This document shows, one piece after another, positions 14,580 through 24,712 of a stretch of 64,000 nt of DNA (its first letter is position 1; each line of letters begins with the position of its first letter). Made by a program: the position numbers and the translations under genes. Under the pieces are notes generated by a model that was given only the letters and a program-made list of their open reading frames with translations, was not told the origin of the DNA and searched no databases. The DNA comes from Thermoplasmata archaeon (lineage in GTDB: Archaea > Thermoplasmatota > Thermoplasmata > RBG-16-68-12): the NCBI GenBank assembly GCA_036395115.1, contig DASWDU010000025.1, positions 1 to 64,000 of the forward strand. The letters are read 5' to 3'.

Positions 14580-17500
14580 ATGCGCATCCGAAGCCGTCGA
14601 GGATTCGGCGCGCTCGTCCTCCTCATCGTAGTTGCCCTCGGCGTCGTGGCCATCATGCCGATGATCACCGCGGCCGCGGACCACCAGATCACGGGAATCG
14701 TGTCCGACTGCGGCACGGGCGACTTCATCGACAGCGCGCTCGTCGTCTTGAAGGACGCGAACGGCGAGCAGCCCCCGCGGAACGACGCGACGGACCTCGG
14801 AGGCGTCTTCAGCTTCACGCCCCCCTCGGGCTCGTACAACCTCGAGGTCACGAAGACCGGGTACTTCTCGGGCGGGACATCGAGCCCGTTGCGCTTTGAC
14901 GGCACGACGACGGTGAACCAAGACGTCTGCCTCACCGCCTTCCCGACGCCCGCGAAGGTGCTCCAGGTCACGGTCCGAGACGCCGGGACGAACGCCCTCC
15001 TGAAAGGCGCCCTCGTCCAAGCGTTCTACGTGCCGGTCGGCAAGGTCGCGGTCTCCGGGACGACGGACGCCTCGGGGAATACGAGCCTCACCCTGTGGGC
15101 CGCGTCCTTCGAGTTGAGGACGACCCTCACGAATTACTCCGTGAATATCGCCACGGTCGACGTGGCGTCCGTGTCGAGCACGACGGTCCTCCTGAGCGCG
15201 GGCGGCATCGTCCAAGGCCACGCGCGCGACCAGACCCCCTCGGGCGTCTTTCTCTCCGCCGGACTCGTGGGATTCCTCTACAATCCGAGCGAGCCGCTGA
15301 CCTCCGGGAAGAAGGTGATCCGGGCCGATGTATTCGGGACGCTGTACCGCTTCCACGCCCCGGCGGGAACGTACACGCTGGTCATCGATGCGAACGGCTA
15401 CCGGGCGGACGTCTCGACCGTGGTCGTCGTGGTCGGCTCGACCGTCAATCGGGATGTCGTCTTGCAGCCGGCCGCGAACGAGGTCTTCGCGACCACGGTC
15501 GCGTACAAGCCGGGCGACTGGAACAACCTCACGATCTATCGGAATCTGACGCTGAACGCGGACAGTTCGCTGCCCACGTTGAGTCCGGCGGGGTTCCGCG
15601 ACTTGCGGATCCAGGTGGACTTCAGCCTCGGGAACGGCAACGGGGCCATCGACGATCCGACCGAGACGACGAATTTTCATGACTGGCTCGTCGCGAACGG
15701 GCCGTTCTACGTGGCGACGGACGGCAACTTCACGACGAATGGAAAGGCGTACCTGTCCTCCGCGGCTTCGTACGTCGTCACCGTCGCCGGCCTGACGACC
15801 CCTGGCGGCAAGGTGTGGATCAACACGACGGCGACGTATGCCTTGAAGGTCGCGCCGCCGTTCATCGCCCCCGGCGCGCCAACTTACAACGTGACGTTGA
15901 CGATGATCCCGGACAAAAACGTCTCCGTGTACCAGGACTATGTGTACACGATCGCGTTCCCCCGAGGCTACGAGCTGAACACGTCGAGCGTGGTGCCGGC
16001 CGGCGCACCTGTAACGATCAAGACCTACGCGCCTGCGACGATCGATCCCGGGGTTCCATCGAACGCGACGATCCGGCCGCAAATCCGCATGGTCATCTCC
16101 CAATCGCTTTCGGGGACGGCGCGCGCGAAGGTGACCGGACCCGTCGGAAAATTCTACGTCCTAAACGCGACGTTCACGAACTACCAAGCTCTCGTAGCGA
16201 AAGACACGGCGCTGACGTTCAGCGCGGCCGACAGCTTCGATCCAAACGGCCACGTCCCGGACGCGAACTTCACCTGGAAATTCACCCCGCTTGCGGCGGA
16301 CATCCGGTACGGGATCGAGCCGCAGTTCAAGTACACGCTGAACGGGAAGTTCACGGTAAACCTGACCTTGAGGGAGACGGGCGGGAACCGGACGTTCCGC
16401 GACATCACTCTCTTCGTCGACGACCAGCTGCCGATCGCACGCATCAAGACGAACCGGACCAACAACCCGGCGAACAACATGACGCTGAAGGTGGACGAGG
16501 GCATCCCCATCAAGTTCGACGGAGGGCTTTCGACCGACCTCGCGTACCCAGCGCAGGACGGCAATCCGGAAAAGAACGGCACGATCCTCGACAGCGGATA
16601 TTCGTGGGACTTCGACGGGAACGGCATCGCGGACGCGACCGGGCGGACCGTCACGCATACGTTCCAGAAGCCCGGTAACTTCACCGTGAACCTGACCGTC
16701 ACGGACAGCGTCGGCTGGAAATCCGCCAACGCCTCGATGACCGCGCTCGTGAACGACACGAAGGCGCCCGTGCCCGCGTTCGACACCCTGGACCCCTCGA
16801 ACGACTGGGCGAAGGTCACGAGCCCGATGGAGCGCAAGACGTACTCCCTCAACGCCTCGAGGACGACGGACGACTTCACCAAGCTCAATTACAGCGGTGG
16901 CGCCGGCCTGAACTTCACGTGGAGGATCCCGGGGCCCATCAGCGTTGGCGGAACCCTGCTGTCGGGCAACAACCACACCTTCTACGGCGTCAACATCACG
17001 TTCGCGTGGCAGGAGTGGAACATCAGCTATACGGTCCGCCTGTCGGTGAATGACACCGGCTTCCCCTCGAACAAGAAGAACACCGGCTACCTCAACCAGT
17101 CCCTCCAGGTCCAGATTGATCCGTTGCTTCATGCCAATCTCAAGGTCGTCGCGAATACGATGAAAGTGAGCCCGGCCGACCCGGAGGAGTCCGCGCCCGT
17201 CACGGTCACGGCGAACTTCACGAACGTGGGCCGCGGCGCGGCCGAGGGGGTAACGACGCAGCTCATCTCCAACAGCGCCGGGCAGACGACCGTGGTCGCG
17301 ACCCAGGCGGATTGGCTCGACAAGAACGGGGCCTCGAAGGCGAATCGTTCGATTGCCCCGGGCGAGACCGTGACGTTCGTCTTCCACGCAAGCCTGTCCG
17401 GCCAAGGGAACAAGACGCTCGAAGTCTACGTATACGATTCATCGGAGCCGTACACGTGGATCGATAGCGGGAACCGCATCTCCCAGGCGGTCAACGTGCG

Positions 17501-17693
17501 TCAGCCGTTCTGGCAGCCTTATGCCATCTACGGAGGCGTGATCGCGATCATCGCCCTCTTCGTCTTCGCGATGTACGCGCGCCGGAAGGTCAAGGCGGGC
17601 GAGTGGCGCCCGCTTCGCGGACGACGCGAGAAGGGCGGCGAGGAGAAGGAGAAGCCCCGCCGGGAAATCAAGGAAGAGAAGAAACGTCTCTAG
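14580..17693 (+). CDS. Large cell-surface protein with CarboxypepD_reg-like, PKD and CARDB-type domains
   Basis: 1037 residues. A signal peptide lies at about 5-33 (RRGFGALVLLIVVALGVVAIMPM). Beta-sandwich repeats of the carboxypeptidase-regulatory type follow, each with a pattern like GTYTLVIDANGYRAD; three are visible before residue 300. Two or more PKD-like domains come next (SGYSWDFDGNGIADATG, then GNFTVNLTVTDS), then a CARDB-like domain with ANFTNVGRGAAEGV. The C-terminal membrane helix is YGGVIAIIALFVFAMYARR with a Lys/Glu-rich tail. Many N-x-S/T sequons suggest glycosylation. Likely an S-layer-associated or adhesive surface protein. Confidence 0.88.
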   Translation: MRIRSRRGFGALVLLIVVALGVVAIMPMITAAADHQITGIVSDCGTGDFIDSALVVLKDANGEQPPRNDATDLGGVFSFTPPSGSYNLEVTKTGYFSGGTSSPLRFDGTTTVNQDVCLTAFPTPAKVLQVTVRDAGTNALLKGALVQAFYVPVGKVAVSGTTDASGNTSLTLWAASFELRTTLTNYSVNIATVDVASVSSTTVLLSAGGIVQGHARDQTPSGVFLSAGLVGFLYNPSEPLTSGKKVIRADVFGTLYRFHAPAGTYTLVIDANGYRADVSTVVVVVGSTVNRDVVLQPAANEVFATTVAYKPGDWNNLTIYRNLTLNADSSLPTLSPAGFRDLRIQVDFSLGNGNGAIDDPTETTNFHDWLVANGPFYVATDGNFTTNGKAYLSSAASYVVTVAGLTTPGGKVWINTTATYALKVAPPFIAPGAPTYNVTLTMIPDKNVSVYQDYVYTIAFPRGYELNTSSVVPAGAPVTIKTYAPATIDPGVPSNATIRPQIRMVISQSLSGTARAKVTGPVGKFYVLNATFTNYQALVAKDTALTFSAADSFDPNGHVPDANFTWKFTPLAADIRYGIEPQFKYTLNGKFTVNLTLRETGGNRTFRDITLFVDDQLPIARIKTNRTNNPANNMTLKVDEGIPIKFDGGLSTDLAYPAQDGNPEKNGTILDSGYSWDFDGNGIADATGRTVTHTFQKPGNFTVNLTVTDSVGWKSANASMTALVNDTKAPVPAFDTLDPSNDWAKVTSPMERKTYSLNASRTTDDFTKLNYSGGAGLNFTWRIPGPISVGGTLLSGNNHTFYGVNITFAWQEWNISYTVRLSVNDTGFPSNKKNTGYLNQSLQVQIDPLLHANLKVVANTMKVSPADPEESAPVTVTANFTNVGRGAAEGVTTQLISNSAGQTTVVATQADWLDKNGASKANRSIAPGETVTFVFHASLSGQGNKTLEVYVYDSSEPYTWIDSGNRISQAVNVRQPFWQPYAIYGGVIAIIALFVFAMYARRKVKAGEWRPLRGRREKGGEEKEKPRREIKEEKKRL

Positions 17694-17723
17694 CCCGACG
17701 TTCCCTCTCGTACGTTCCGCCCG

Positions 17724-19433
17724 CTACATCTCCTTCGGCGCGGCAAGGCCCAAGCAGTCGAGCGCGTTGCGAAGGACGATCCGGGACGCGTCGACGAGCG
17801 CGATCCGTGCGTCCCGCAGGCTGGCAGGGTCGGCGGTCAGCACCGGACAGTCTCGGTAGAATTGGTTGAACTGAGCCGCGAAGGCTGCGACGAACGAGGC
17901 GACCGGGTGGACGCGGCGACCGTCCGCGGCCTCCCGGACCGCCGAAGGGAACTTCGCGATCCAGCGGAGGAGCCGCTGCTCCTGGGGATGGCGGAGGCGG
18001 TCGAACTCGGCGGCGCCGCGTCGTTCGGCTTTCGCAAGGATGCTGCACGCCCGGGCGTGCGCGTACTGAAGGAACGGCGCCGAATTTCCCTCGAAGTTGA
18101 GGGCCTCCTCCCAGCGGAACTGGATCGCCTTCTCCGCCTGGACGCGGACGATGTTGTACCGGACGGCGCCGATGCCGATCGTCTCGGCGATCGCGCGCTT
18201 GCGGTCCTCCGAGAGGTCGTCCCGCCGCTTCGCGACCTCGGCGTACGCGCGGTCGAGCGCCTCCTCGAGGAGGTCGTCCAGGTGGACGACGCGGCCTTTG
18301 CGCGTGGACATCCGGCCTTCGGGCAGGTTCACGAACGCATAGAAGATCGTCTCCGGGGCCCAGTCGACGCCCATGAGCTTGAACGCCGCCTTGAGCCGCT
18401 GGAACGTGAGCTTGTGATCCTCGCCGACGATGTCGATCGCGACCTCGCATCGCTCCTTCTTGTTCAGGTGGTAGGCGATGTCCCGCGTCGTGTAGAGGGA
18501 CGTCCCGTCCCGGCGCACGAAGATGTACTTCGCCGCGTCGCCCTCGAGCCCGAAGGCGCCGAGATCGATGTACCGCGCTCCGTCCTCCTCGCGGCTCAGG
18601 GGCGTCAGGCGCGCAACCACCCGCCGGACGCTCCCGTCGAGGATCGAGTCGCTCTCCCAGAAGAACGAGTCGAACGTGACGTTCGCGCGGCGCAACGTCG
18701 CGAGGATCCCTCGGAGGACCTCCTCGCCGACCTTGCGGATGTCCCTGGTCAGCTGGACATCACCGCCCTCGAATCGCTGCGTGAGCCGCTCGATCTCCCG
18801 CTTGAGGGCCTCGTCGGTCTCGAGCATCGCGCTCGCCCTCTGGTACAGCGCGACGTACCGGTATTCGATCCGAGCCTCGGCTGCGACGGAGTCCATCGGC
18901 AGATGGCGGACGGCCCAGTAAAGGAGGACCATCTGGCGGCCGATGTCGTTCACGAGATACTCACTCTGGACCGGGTAGCCGGCGAAGCGCATGATCCGGA
19001 CGAGGGCGTCACCGAGGAACGGGTTCCGCGCGCGCCCGACGTGAATCGGCCCGGTGGGGTTCGCGCTCGTGTGCTCCAGGAGGACCCGCTCCTTCCGGGG
19101 CGGGGACGCGCCGTACCGCTCGCCGTGGGACCCGACCGACGCGAGGACCAGGTCCGCGAACGCGGACGGCTCGATGGGGAAGTTGACGTACGGACCTTCC
19201 GCCTTCAACGGGGAGAAGGGCGGGGCGACCCGGACTCGGGTGGCGCGGGATGCGACGTCCGCGGGCGTCGATTTGAGCTCCTTCGCCCACCCGTGCACGG
19301 CGAGCGCGAAGAGGCCGCGGTCTTCCGGCGCCTCCTCGAGGAGGCCGGGCGTCGTCACCCTCAGCTCGGATTCGACGGACCGCCGGATCGTCTCCGCCTG
19401 ATCCCGAAGGTCGGCCCAGGGGTCGTGACCCAT
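17724..19433 (-). CDS. argS: Arginyl-tRNA synthetase
   Basis: Class I synthetase, 569 residues from MGHDPWADLRDQAE. The HIGH-equivalent is TGPIHVGRARNPFLGDAL near residue 125, and the KMSK-equivalent is GRMSTRKGRVVHLDDLL. The C-terminal DALR anticodon-binding domain ends QFNQFYRDCPVL...ALDCLGL. The ATG shares one base with the stop of prf1 (TGATG), so the two are co-translated. Longer in-frame starts lie inside prf1 and have no family similarity. Confidence 0.97.
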   Translation of the reverse strand: MGHDPWADLRDQAETIRRSVESELRVTTPGLLEEAPEDRGLFALAVHGWAKELKSTPADVASRATRVRVAPPFSPLKAEGPYVNFPIEPSAFADLVLASVGSHGERYGASPPRKERVLLEHTSANPTGPIHVGRARNPFLGDALVRIMRFAGYPVQSEYLVNDIGRQMVLLYWAVRHLPMDSVAAEARIEYRYVALYQRASAMLETDEALKREIERLTQRFEGGDVQLTRDIRKVGEEVLRGILATLRRANVTFDSFFWESDSILDGSVRRVVARLTPLSREEDGARYIDLGAFGLEGDAAKYIFVRRDGTSLYTTRDIAYHLNKKERCEVAIDIVGEDHKLTFQRLKAAFKLMGVDWAPETIFYAFVNLPEGRMSTRKGRVVHLDDLLEEALDRAYAEVAKRRDDLSEDRKRAIAETIGIGAVRYNIVRVQAEKAIQFRWEEALNFEGNSAPFLQYAHARACSILAKAERRGAAEFDRLRHPQEQRLLRWIAKFPSAVREAADGRRVHPVASFVAAFAAQFNQFYRDCPVLTADPASLRDARIALVDASRIVLRNALDCLGLAAPKEM

Positions 19434-20662
19434 CACGTCACCCGATAGCGAAGGATCGCCGCGATCCCGGCGAACGCCCGCAGGAGGAGCGCTCCCTCCT
19501 CGGAGTCCTTCGAGACGAGCTCGACGTTCGAGCCCATCTGCTCCGCCATCCCGCTCAGGTCCTCGATCACGTCGTGGTTCTCGATGACCGTCAGGGACCC
19601 GCCGTCCTTTGGGCACGGAGGCAGCTCCCCGTCCTCCGCGACCGTCTTCTCGCCCTCCCAGTCGCCGTTCGCGCAGCGCAGCTTGAGCCGGGATTTCCGC
19701 AGGCCTTCGGAGATGAGGAGCGTCTCGACCGCCCCGAGTTGGAGCGCATGGCGGACCTGGTCCTCGCCGTACGCCGCGAGGCCACCGTCCTCCTTGCGAA
19801 TCTCCTCCATCAACCGCTGCAAGAGCGCCTTTTCCCGCATCAAGTCCAAGCCGCTCAGGATCTCCCGCGACTTCTCGACGAGCTCGCGGAGGCCGTACTC
19901 GTCCGTGTAGCCGGTGTCGAGAAAGGTCGGCAGGACCCGTTTCTTGAGTTCGTGGTGGAGATAATCCCCCGTCGCGAACTCCTCCTTCGAGTAGCCGGGG
20001 CCTCCGATGAGGATGCCCGTGATGTCCGGCTGGCTCAGGAAGGCGTCCGTCATCAGGTCTCCAATCTTCTTGTACCACTCGTGGACGGCGATGTCATGGC
20101 CGCGTTCGAAACGCCGGGCGCTCTGCCCGCCCATCCGATGTTTGGAGGGCACCTGGGATTGGAGGTTCTTGATCACCTCGATCCGCTTGCCGCGTAACAT
20201 GCCCAGAGTCGCTTCGCTCCAGTCGATCACAACGAGGCCGTAGAGGTCCTTCTCCGCCAGCATCTCGTGGAGCGGCGCCGTGTGGAACTTCGAGTCGCAG
20301 CGGTACAGGAACGACACGACCGGTTCGGGCGGCTCCAGCACGAAGGCGACCATCTCCGTCTGGTCCGCCCCGATCTGCCTATGTCCTGTGAACACAACGA
20401 GCCCGTTCGGCGGCGGCATCTTGTACGACTTGAGGCGCTGCATCGCCGACTCGATCGCCTGCGTCACGTGCTTGCGGGTGCTCGCGCTCTTGATGTTCGA
20501 CGACTGCGAGAGTTCGCCCCGCAGGTAGTTCGTCACGTCGAAGATCGGACGCTCGGGCGGGATGAAGACGCTCACGAGTTCCGTGCCCCGGCCGACCGCC
20601 TCTTCGATCTGCTCGAGCGCGCGTCGGAACTTGTATTTGTCCATCCCGGACAGTTCGGTCAT
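19433..20662 (-). CDS. prf1: Peptide chain release factor aRF1
   Basis: Archaeal class I release factor recognising all three stop codons. 409 residues. NIKSASTRKHV near residue 55 is the stop-codon-reading NIKS motif. GGQSARRFERG near residue 178 is the hydrolysis-triggering GGQ loop, and GGPGYSKEEF is family-typical. A Cys-rich mini-domain remnant (CANGDWEG...LPPCPKDGG) is visible near residue 330. It lies directly upstream of argS with one shared base. Confidence 0.97.
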   Translation of the reverse strand: MTELSGMDKYKFRRALEQIEEAVGRGTELVSVFIPPERPIFDVTNYLRGELSQSSNIKSASTRKHVTQAIESAMQRLKSYKMPPPNGLVVFTGHRQIGADQTEMVAFVLEPPEPVVSFLYRCDSKFHTAPLHEMLAEKDLYGLVVIDWSEATLGMLRGKRIEVIKNLQSQVPSKHRMGGQSARRFERGHDIAVHEWYKKIGDLMTDAFLSQPDITGILIGGPGYSKEEFATGDYLHHELKKRVLPTFLDTGYTDEYGLRELVEKSREILSGLDLMREKALLQRLMEEIRKEDGGLAAYGEDQVRHALQLGAVETLLISEGLRKSRLKLRCANGDWEGEKTVAEDGELPPCPKDGGSLTVIENHDVIEDLSGMAEQMGSNVELVSKDSEEGALLLRAFAGIAAILRYRVT

Positions 20663-20746
20663 GCGTGCTGCCTAACAGGAGACTGGTCCTACTTGTAGCT
20701 GGCGACCATGAGACTTGGGTCCCGCGAACCGGTCGCTCCGGATGGC

Positions 20747-21553
20747 TCACTCCTCCAGCTGCCAGTGGGCTCTCACCGCGGACTCGAACCTCGAGGCCGG
20801 CGTGATCTTCTTCAGAAAGAGATAGCGCCTTTCTCGGCCGACCACGTACTTCAGCCGTGGCGAAGGACTCTCGATGATCCGCAAGACGGCCTCGGCGACG
20901 ATCTTCGGATCCGCTCCCTCTTCGAGATGCCGCTCCAAACGAGAGAGGGTCCGGCGTCTCATCCCATCGTACGCCTCGATGGTCTCAGCAGCCATCTTCC
21001 TTGCATTGCCGAGGTTCGTGCGGAAGAACCCCGGCTGCACGACGGAAACCTTGATGTTGAAGCCCTTCACCTCGTGACGGAGCGCCTCCGAGTAGGCGAA
21101 CAAGGCGGCCTTCGTGGCGGCATAGAAACCTTCGAACGGCACGGGGACCGTCCCGGCGATGGATCCCATGTTGATGACCTGTCCACTCCTCCGCTGCCGC
21201 ATGGAGGGCAGGACGGCCTTCGTCGTTCGGACCACGCCGAAGAAGTTCGTCTCGAACTGAGCCTTCGCTTCCGCGAGGGAGACCTCCTCGAGACCGCCCG
21301 TCAGGGCGTACCCCGCGTTGTTTACGAGGACGTCCACCTTCCCGGCCTTCCCCATCACGGCGGAGATGCATGCATCGACCGATCGATCCGAGTCCACGTC
21401 GAGCGGGAGCATCTCAAACCCGTCCTCCCGCGCACGAACGGGTTGGCGACTCGTGCCAAACACCCGGAACCCCCGTTCGCCGAGGAGGGAAGCGACGACT
21501 TTCCCGAAGCCGGACGAAGCACCTGTGACCAAAACGACCCGACCATCAGCCAT
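20747..21553 (-). CDS. Short-chain dehydrogenase/reductase
   Basis: 268 residues from MADGRVVLVTGASSGFG. The classical SDR motifs are all seen: TGASSGFG cofactor loop, NNAG, the active-site Ser in MGSIAGTVP, and YAATK. The C-terminus has a helical extension (LERHLEEG...RRYLFLKKITP) resembling retinol/17-beta-dehydrogenase-type SDRs. A GTG nine bases upstream is possible, but a TATA box 30 bases before this ATG fits a leaderless start. Substrate unknown. Divergent from pyrH. Confidence 0.9.
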   Translation of the reverse strand: MADGRVVLVTGASSGFGKVVASLLGERGFRVFGTSRQPVRAREDGFEMLPLDVDSDRSVDACISAVMGKAGKVDVLVNNAGYALTGGLEEVSLAEAKAQFETNFFGVVRTTKAVLPSMRQRRSGQVINMGSIAGTVPVPFEGFYAATKAALFAYSEALRHEVKGFNIKVSVVQPGFFRTNLGNARKMAAETIEAYDGMRRRTLSRLERHLEEGADPKIVAEAVLRIIESPSPRLKYVVGRERRYLFLKKITPASRFESAVRAHWQLEE

Positions 21554-21578
21554 CGCGCACACCGGACGTCGACCGCGT

Positions 21579-21613
21579 TTCTTAAACCTGTCTTCCGCCG
21601 CGAGTTATTTATC
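21579..21613. promoter_or_regulatory. Divergent promoters for the SDR gene and pyrH
   Basis: On the minus strand GGTTTAAGAA (about 21579-21588) lies 30 bases before the SDR ATG at 21553. On the plus strand TTATTTATC (21605-21613) lies about 37 bases before the pyrH ATG. Confidence 0.6.
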
Positions 21614-21645
21614 ATGCCCTACCGTTTGCGCCGAGACCGAGTCAC

Positions 21646-22329
21646 ATGGAGAAAGTCGTTATTTCACTGGGCGGCTCCGTCCTGGTTCCCGGAGACGACG
21701 ACGCGCGGTATCTTCGAACGCTCGCGGCGTTGCTGCGGGATGTCTCGACCCGCGTGAAGTTGTTCGTCGTCACGGGCGGCGGCCGCATCGCCCGATACTA
21801 CATCGAGACGGGCCGCGCCCTCGACGTCGGCGAGCGGACCCTCGACGAGTTCGGGATTGCGGTCACACGGCTCAACGCGCGCCTCCTCGCCGCGGCGCTC
21901 GCCGGCCGCGCGAACCGGGAGCCCGCGACGACGTACGCGGAAGCCGCGAAGCTCGCGAGACGCCACGCGATCGTCGTGATGGCGGGGACCCGACCGGGCC
22001 ACACCACGGACCGGGTGAGCGCCTCCCTCGCCCGGTTCGTCGGCGCGGCGCGAATCGTGAACGCGACCTCGGTCGAAGGCGTGTACACGAGCGATCCGAA
22101 GGCGGACCCAGGGGCGCGGCTCATCGAACGCATGCGCTTCGAGGATCTCGTCCGTGTCGCCGGCTCGGGGCACGCGGCCGCGGGCCCGAGCATCGTCTTC
22201 GATCCCGTAGCGGCACGCGTCCTCGCCCGGGACCGGAAACCCCTCGGCGTCGTGCACGGCCGGGACCTCCGCGCCTTGCGCGCCGCGATCCTCGGGGAGC
22301 CGTTCCACGGGACCCTCGTGTCGGACTGA
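21646..22329 (+). CDS. pyrH: Uridylate kinase, archaeal type
   Basis: Phosphorylates UMP to UDP in pyrimidine nucleotide synthesis. 227 residues of the amino-acid-kinase fold: SLGGSVLVPG at the N-terminus, VVTGGGRIARYYIE, the TRPGHTTDRVSA substrate loop, and NATSVEGVYTSDPKADP. The length and the MEKVVISLGGS start match archaeal UMP kinases. It leads a plus-strand run with a winged-helix membrane protein and thpR. Confidence 0.94.
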   Translation: MEKVVISLGGSVLVPGDDDARYLRTLAALLRDVSTRVKLFVVTGGGRIARYYIETGRALDVGERTLDEFGIAVTRLNARLLAAALAGRANREPATTYAEAAKLARRHAIVVMAGTRPGHTTDRVSASLARFVGAARIVNATSVEGVYTSDPKADPGARLIERMRFEDLVRVAGSGHAAAGPSIVFDPVAARVLARDRKPLGVVHGRDLRALRAAILGEPFHGTLVSD

Positions 22330-22342
22330 GGACGGCGGGCGC

Positions 22343-22741
22343 GTGAAACCCCGAACGTGGTACGAGATCCTCTCGGTTGCAGCGCTCGCGATCGCGGGCG
22401 GTTCGGCGATCCTCGCCGTCGCGGGGGCCGCCCTGCAGCGGACCTTGAGCGCGACCGCAGCCTCGTTGTGCGCGGCCGTCTTCCTGGTCCCGGGCCTGTT
22501 CTTCTTCGCCCATCAGCGCCGTCTAGGGGCGCGGGATCTCGCGCTCGCCCACGTCGCCGCCTTAGCCCGGGAGCGGGGCACCCTCGACCTCGGCGACCTG
22601 GCGGACGAACTCCGCGTCTCCCGGGCCGACGCGGAGAAGCTGCTCCGGACCGCAATCCGCGAAGGCCACCTCCGGGGCGCGTTCGATCACCGAGGCCGGT
22701 TCGTCGCCGAGACGCCGGGCCCGGGAGGTGGAGCCTCCTGA
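22343..22741 (+). CDS. Two-helix membrane protein with a winged-helix-like domain
   Basis: 132 residues. Two hydrophobic helices (about 9-30 and 37-56, the latter ending [12 protein letters not shown]) are followed by a cytoplasmic segment. That segment, [34 protein letters not shown], reads as a winged helix-turn-helix or PCI-like module (residues 80-113). Similar small archaeal proteins are common but uncharacterised. It ends in an overlap with the CTG start of thpR. Possibly a membrane-tethered regulator. Confidence 0.65.
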   Translation: MKPRTWYEILSVAALAIAGGSAILAVAGAALQRTLSATAASLCAAVFLVPGLFFFAHQRRLGARDLALAHVAALARERGTLDLGDLADELRVSRADAEKLLRTAIREGHLRGAFDHRGRFVAETPGPGGGAS

Positions 22742-23295
22742 CGTTCCGGGGGTTCATCGCCGCGGACGTCCCCCCCACGCCGGCCCTCGAACGCTTCGCC
22801 GCGGACCTTCGGAGGGCGGGCGGTCCCCTGAAAGTCGTGTCCGTGGACCAGCTTCACCTCACGCTGAAGTTCCTCGGTGACACGGAGGAGGGCCTCGTGC
22901 CCGAGATCGTCACGGCGATCCGAGAGGCGGCGTCGGGCATTCGTCCGTTTGAGATCCGCGTGCGGGGGACCGGCGCCTTCCCGAGCCTCGGGCGCATGAA
23001 CGTCATCTGGGTAGGCGTGGAGGGGGCGGAGCCCCTCGCGCGAATCGCGGTGGCCTTGGAGGCATCGATGGAACCGCTCGGCTTCCGACGGGAGAACCGG
23101 GCGTGGAAGGCCCACGTGACCGTGGCCCGCGTCAAGGGCCCGCGCGACCTCGAAGGCGCGCGGACGATCCTCCGAGCCCACGCGGTGGACGATTTCGGGA
23201 CCCACCGGATGGGGGCGATCCACCTGAAGAGGAGCGTCTTGACACCGCAAGGCGCCCAGTACTCGGTCGTCGAGAGCTTCCGGCTCGAGGGATGA
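22738..23295 (+). CDS. thpR: RNA 2',3'-cyclic phosphodiesterase (2'-5' RNA ligase family), CTG start
   Basis: 185 residues of the 2H phosphoesterase fold. The two catalytic HxTx motifs are HLTLKFLGD (H40) and HVTVARVK (H126). The N-terminus must be close to [11 protein letters not shown], which is where family members begin. No ATG, GTG or TTG is available in frame there. The only plausible start is CTG at 22738, nine bases after GGAGG and overlapping the previous stop as CTGA. Activity on tRNA-derived cyclic phosphates is known for the family. Confidence 0.88.
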   Translation: MTFRGFIAADVPPTPALERFAADLRRAGGPLKVVSVDQLHLTLKFLGDTEEGLVPEIVTAIREAASGIRPFEIRVRGTGAFPSLGRMNVIWVGVEGAEPLARIAVALEASMEPLGFRRENRAWKAHVTVARVKGPRDLEGARTILRAHAVDDFGTHRMGAIHLKRSVLTPQGAQYSVVESFRLEG

Positions 23296-23378
23296 GGCCG
23301 GGCCGTCAGTCCTCGGGCTGCGAAATATACCTCTAAGCGGAGGTACGCACCCGTCCGGCGGGGCTGCCCCGGGCGGCC

Positions 23379-23762
23379 CTATGCCTCTTTCTTGTCCGCG
23401 AACAGCTTCAGCTGGTCCCACGCGATCGTGTGCTTGAGCCGATACTTCTGCAAGACCCGGCTCAGCTGCTCCGTCACGCGGGCCACCTCGATCGCCTTCC
23501 CGCGTCCGTAGACGTAGAACTCGACCTTGCCCGAGATCGGGAAGATCATGCGCATCGCGCCCTCGCGGTTGTACCCTTCCGGCTTCCGGTTGCTGCGGAG
23601 GTCGCGCAGGTTCTCCTCGATCAGCACGTCGACGTTGTCGAGGTCCTCCGGCATCTGCTGCGTCTCTTCGAGGAACTTGAGGAACAACGGACGGAAGGCG
23701 GGGATGAGGTTCTTCCACCGCACCTTCTTGTCGAACTCGACGTGGCCGCTCCGCGCTCGCAT
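23379..23762 (-). CDS. Conserved archaeal protein, unknown function
   Basis: 127 residues from [13 protein letters not shown]. The middle contains [22 protein letters not shown] (residues 51-72), then a beta-rich segment ([20 protein letters not shown]) and a helical end. No cysteine motif or membrane segment. A TATA element TTAAATAT at about 23790-23797 favours this start over ATGs at 23777 and 23855. I do not recognise the family; the charged, compact composition suggests a soluble protein. Confidence 0.6.
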   Translation of the reverse strand: MRARSGHVEFDKKVRWKNLIPAFRPLFLKFLEETQQMPEDLDNVDVLIEENLRDLRSNRKPEGYNREGAMRMIFPISGKVEFYVYGRGKAIEVARVTEQLSRVLQKYRLKHTIAWDQLKLFADKKEA

Positions 23763-23935
23763 GCCGTCCGTTCGCATCAGGCACGTGATATTTAACGCTG
23801 TCCGGCACCGATTGTTTCGAGTCGAGCGGACGTGACTCGCACCCAAAGGTTGCAAATTCGAGGCCCGGGACCGCGCGTCGCGCCGGGCTCCGATCGCGCG
23901 TCAGTCTTAAGCCCGCCGCACCCATCGCGCGGCCC

Positions 23936-24712
23936 GTGCGGACCGCGCTGACGATCGCGGGCAGCGACTCCGGCGGCGGCGCGGGGATCCAGGCGGACCT
24001 CAAGTCGTTCGCCTCGATCGGGGTGCATGGGACGTCCGTGATCACCTGCGTGACCGCGCAGAACACCCGTTCCGTCGACTCGATCTTCCCCCTGCCGGTC
24101 GGCGAGATTCGCAAGCAGCTCCGGGCGGTCCTCGGGGACTTCGACGTGCGGGCGGCGAAGACGGGGATGCTCTACTCCGCCGCGATCGTCCGGACGGTCG
24201 CCCGGGAGCTCCGGCGCACGAGGTTCCCGCTCGTCGTCGATCCAGTCATGGTCGCGACGGTCGGCGCGCGCCTCGAGCGGGACGACTTCCGCGACGCGCT
24301 CGTCGAGCGCCTGCTCGGTCGGGCGACGATCGTCACCCCGAACCGGTTCGAGGCGGAACGGCTCTCCGGCCTTCCCGTAGAGGACGTCGCGTCGATGGAG
24401 GAGGCGGCGCGAGCGATCCGCCGTCTCGGACCGGGGGCGGTCCTCGTCAAGGGCGGCCACGCGAAAGGTCCCCTCGTCGACGTCTTGTTCGACGGCCGCC
24501 GGATGCATCGCCTGCGGGGACGGCGCCTGGACAAGGCCCTCCACGGCGCGGGCTGCACCCTCGCCGCCTCGATCGCCGCCCACCTCGCGCTCGGCAAGCC
24601 GATCCTCGCCGCGGTCGTCTCGGCCCGGGCGAAGGTCGCCCTCGGCTTCCGGCGCTCGTACCGACCGGGCCACGGCGTGGAGATTATCAATTCGCAGATT
24701 ACGCCGAAATGA
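23936..24712 (+). CDS. thiD: Hydroxymethylpyrimidine/phosphomethylpyrimidine kinase
   Basis: Ribokinase-fold enzyme of thiamine synthesis, phosphorylating HMP and HMP-P. 258 residues from a [22 protein letters not shown] at the start is diagnostic. [24 protein letters not shown] and the [14 protein letters not shown] / [17 protein letters not shown] anion-hole region follow. The last motif reads HGAGCT where most members have HGTGCT, a conservative change. TCTTAAG about 28 bases upstream predicts a leaderless mRNA. It lacks the C-terminal ThiN domain found in many archaeal ThiD fusions. Confidence 0.93.
   Translation: MRTALTIAGSDSGGGAGIQADLKSFASIGVHGTSVITCVTAQNTRSVDSIFPLPVGEIRKQLRAVLGDFDVRAAKTGMLYSAAIVRTVARELRRTRFPLVVDPVMVATVGARLERDDFRDALVERLLGRATIVTPNRFEAERLSGLPVEDVASMEEAARAIRRLGPGAVLVKGGHAKGPLVDVLFDGRRMHRLRGRRLDKALHGAGCTLAASIAAHLALGKPILAAVVSARAKVALGFRRSYRPGHGVEIINSQITPK

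Noticed and set aside
17724-20078. 784-residue version of ArgRS
   Set aside because: The extra N-terminal part is the prf1 gene in another frame; the overlap ATG at 19433 fits the family.
20776-20792. GGACTCGAACC, resembling the T-arm of a minus-strand tRNA
   Set aside because: Lies inside the conserved 3' end of the SDR gene; no cloverleaf forms.
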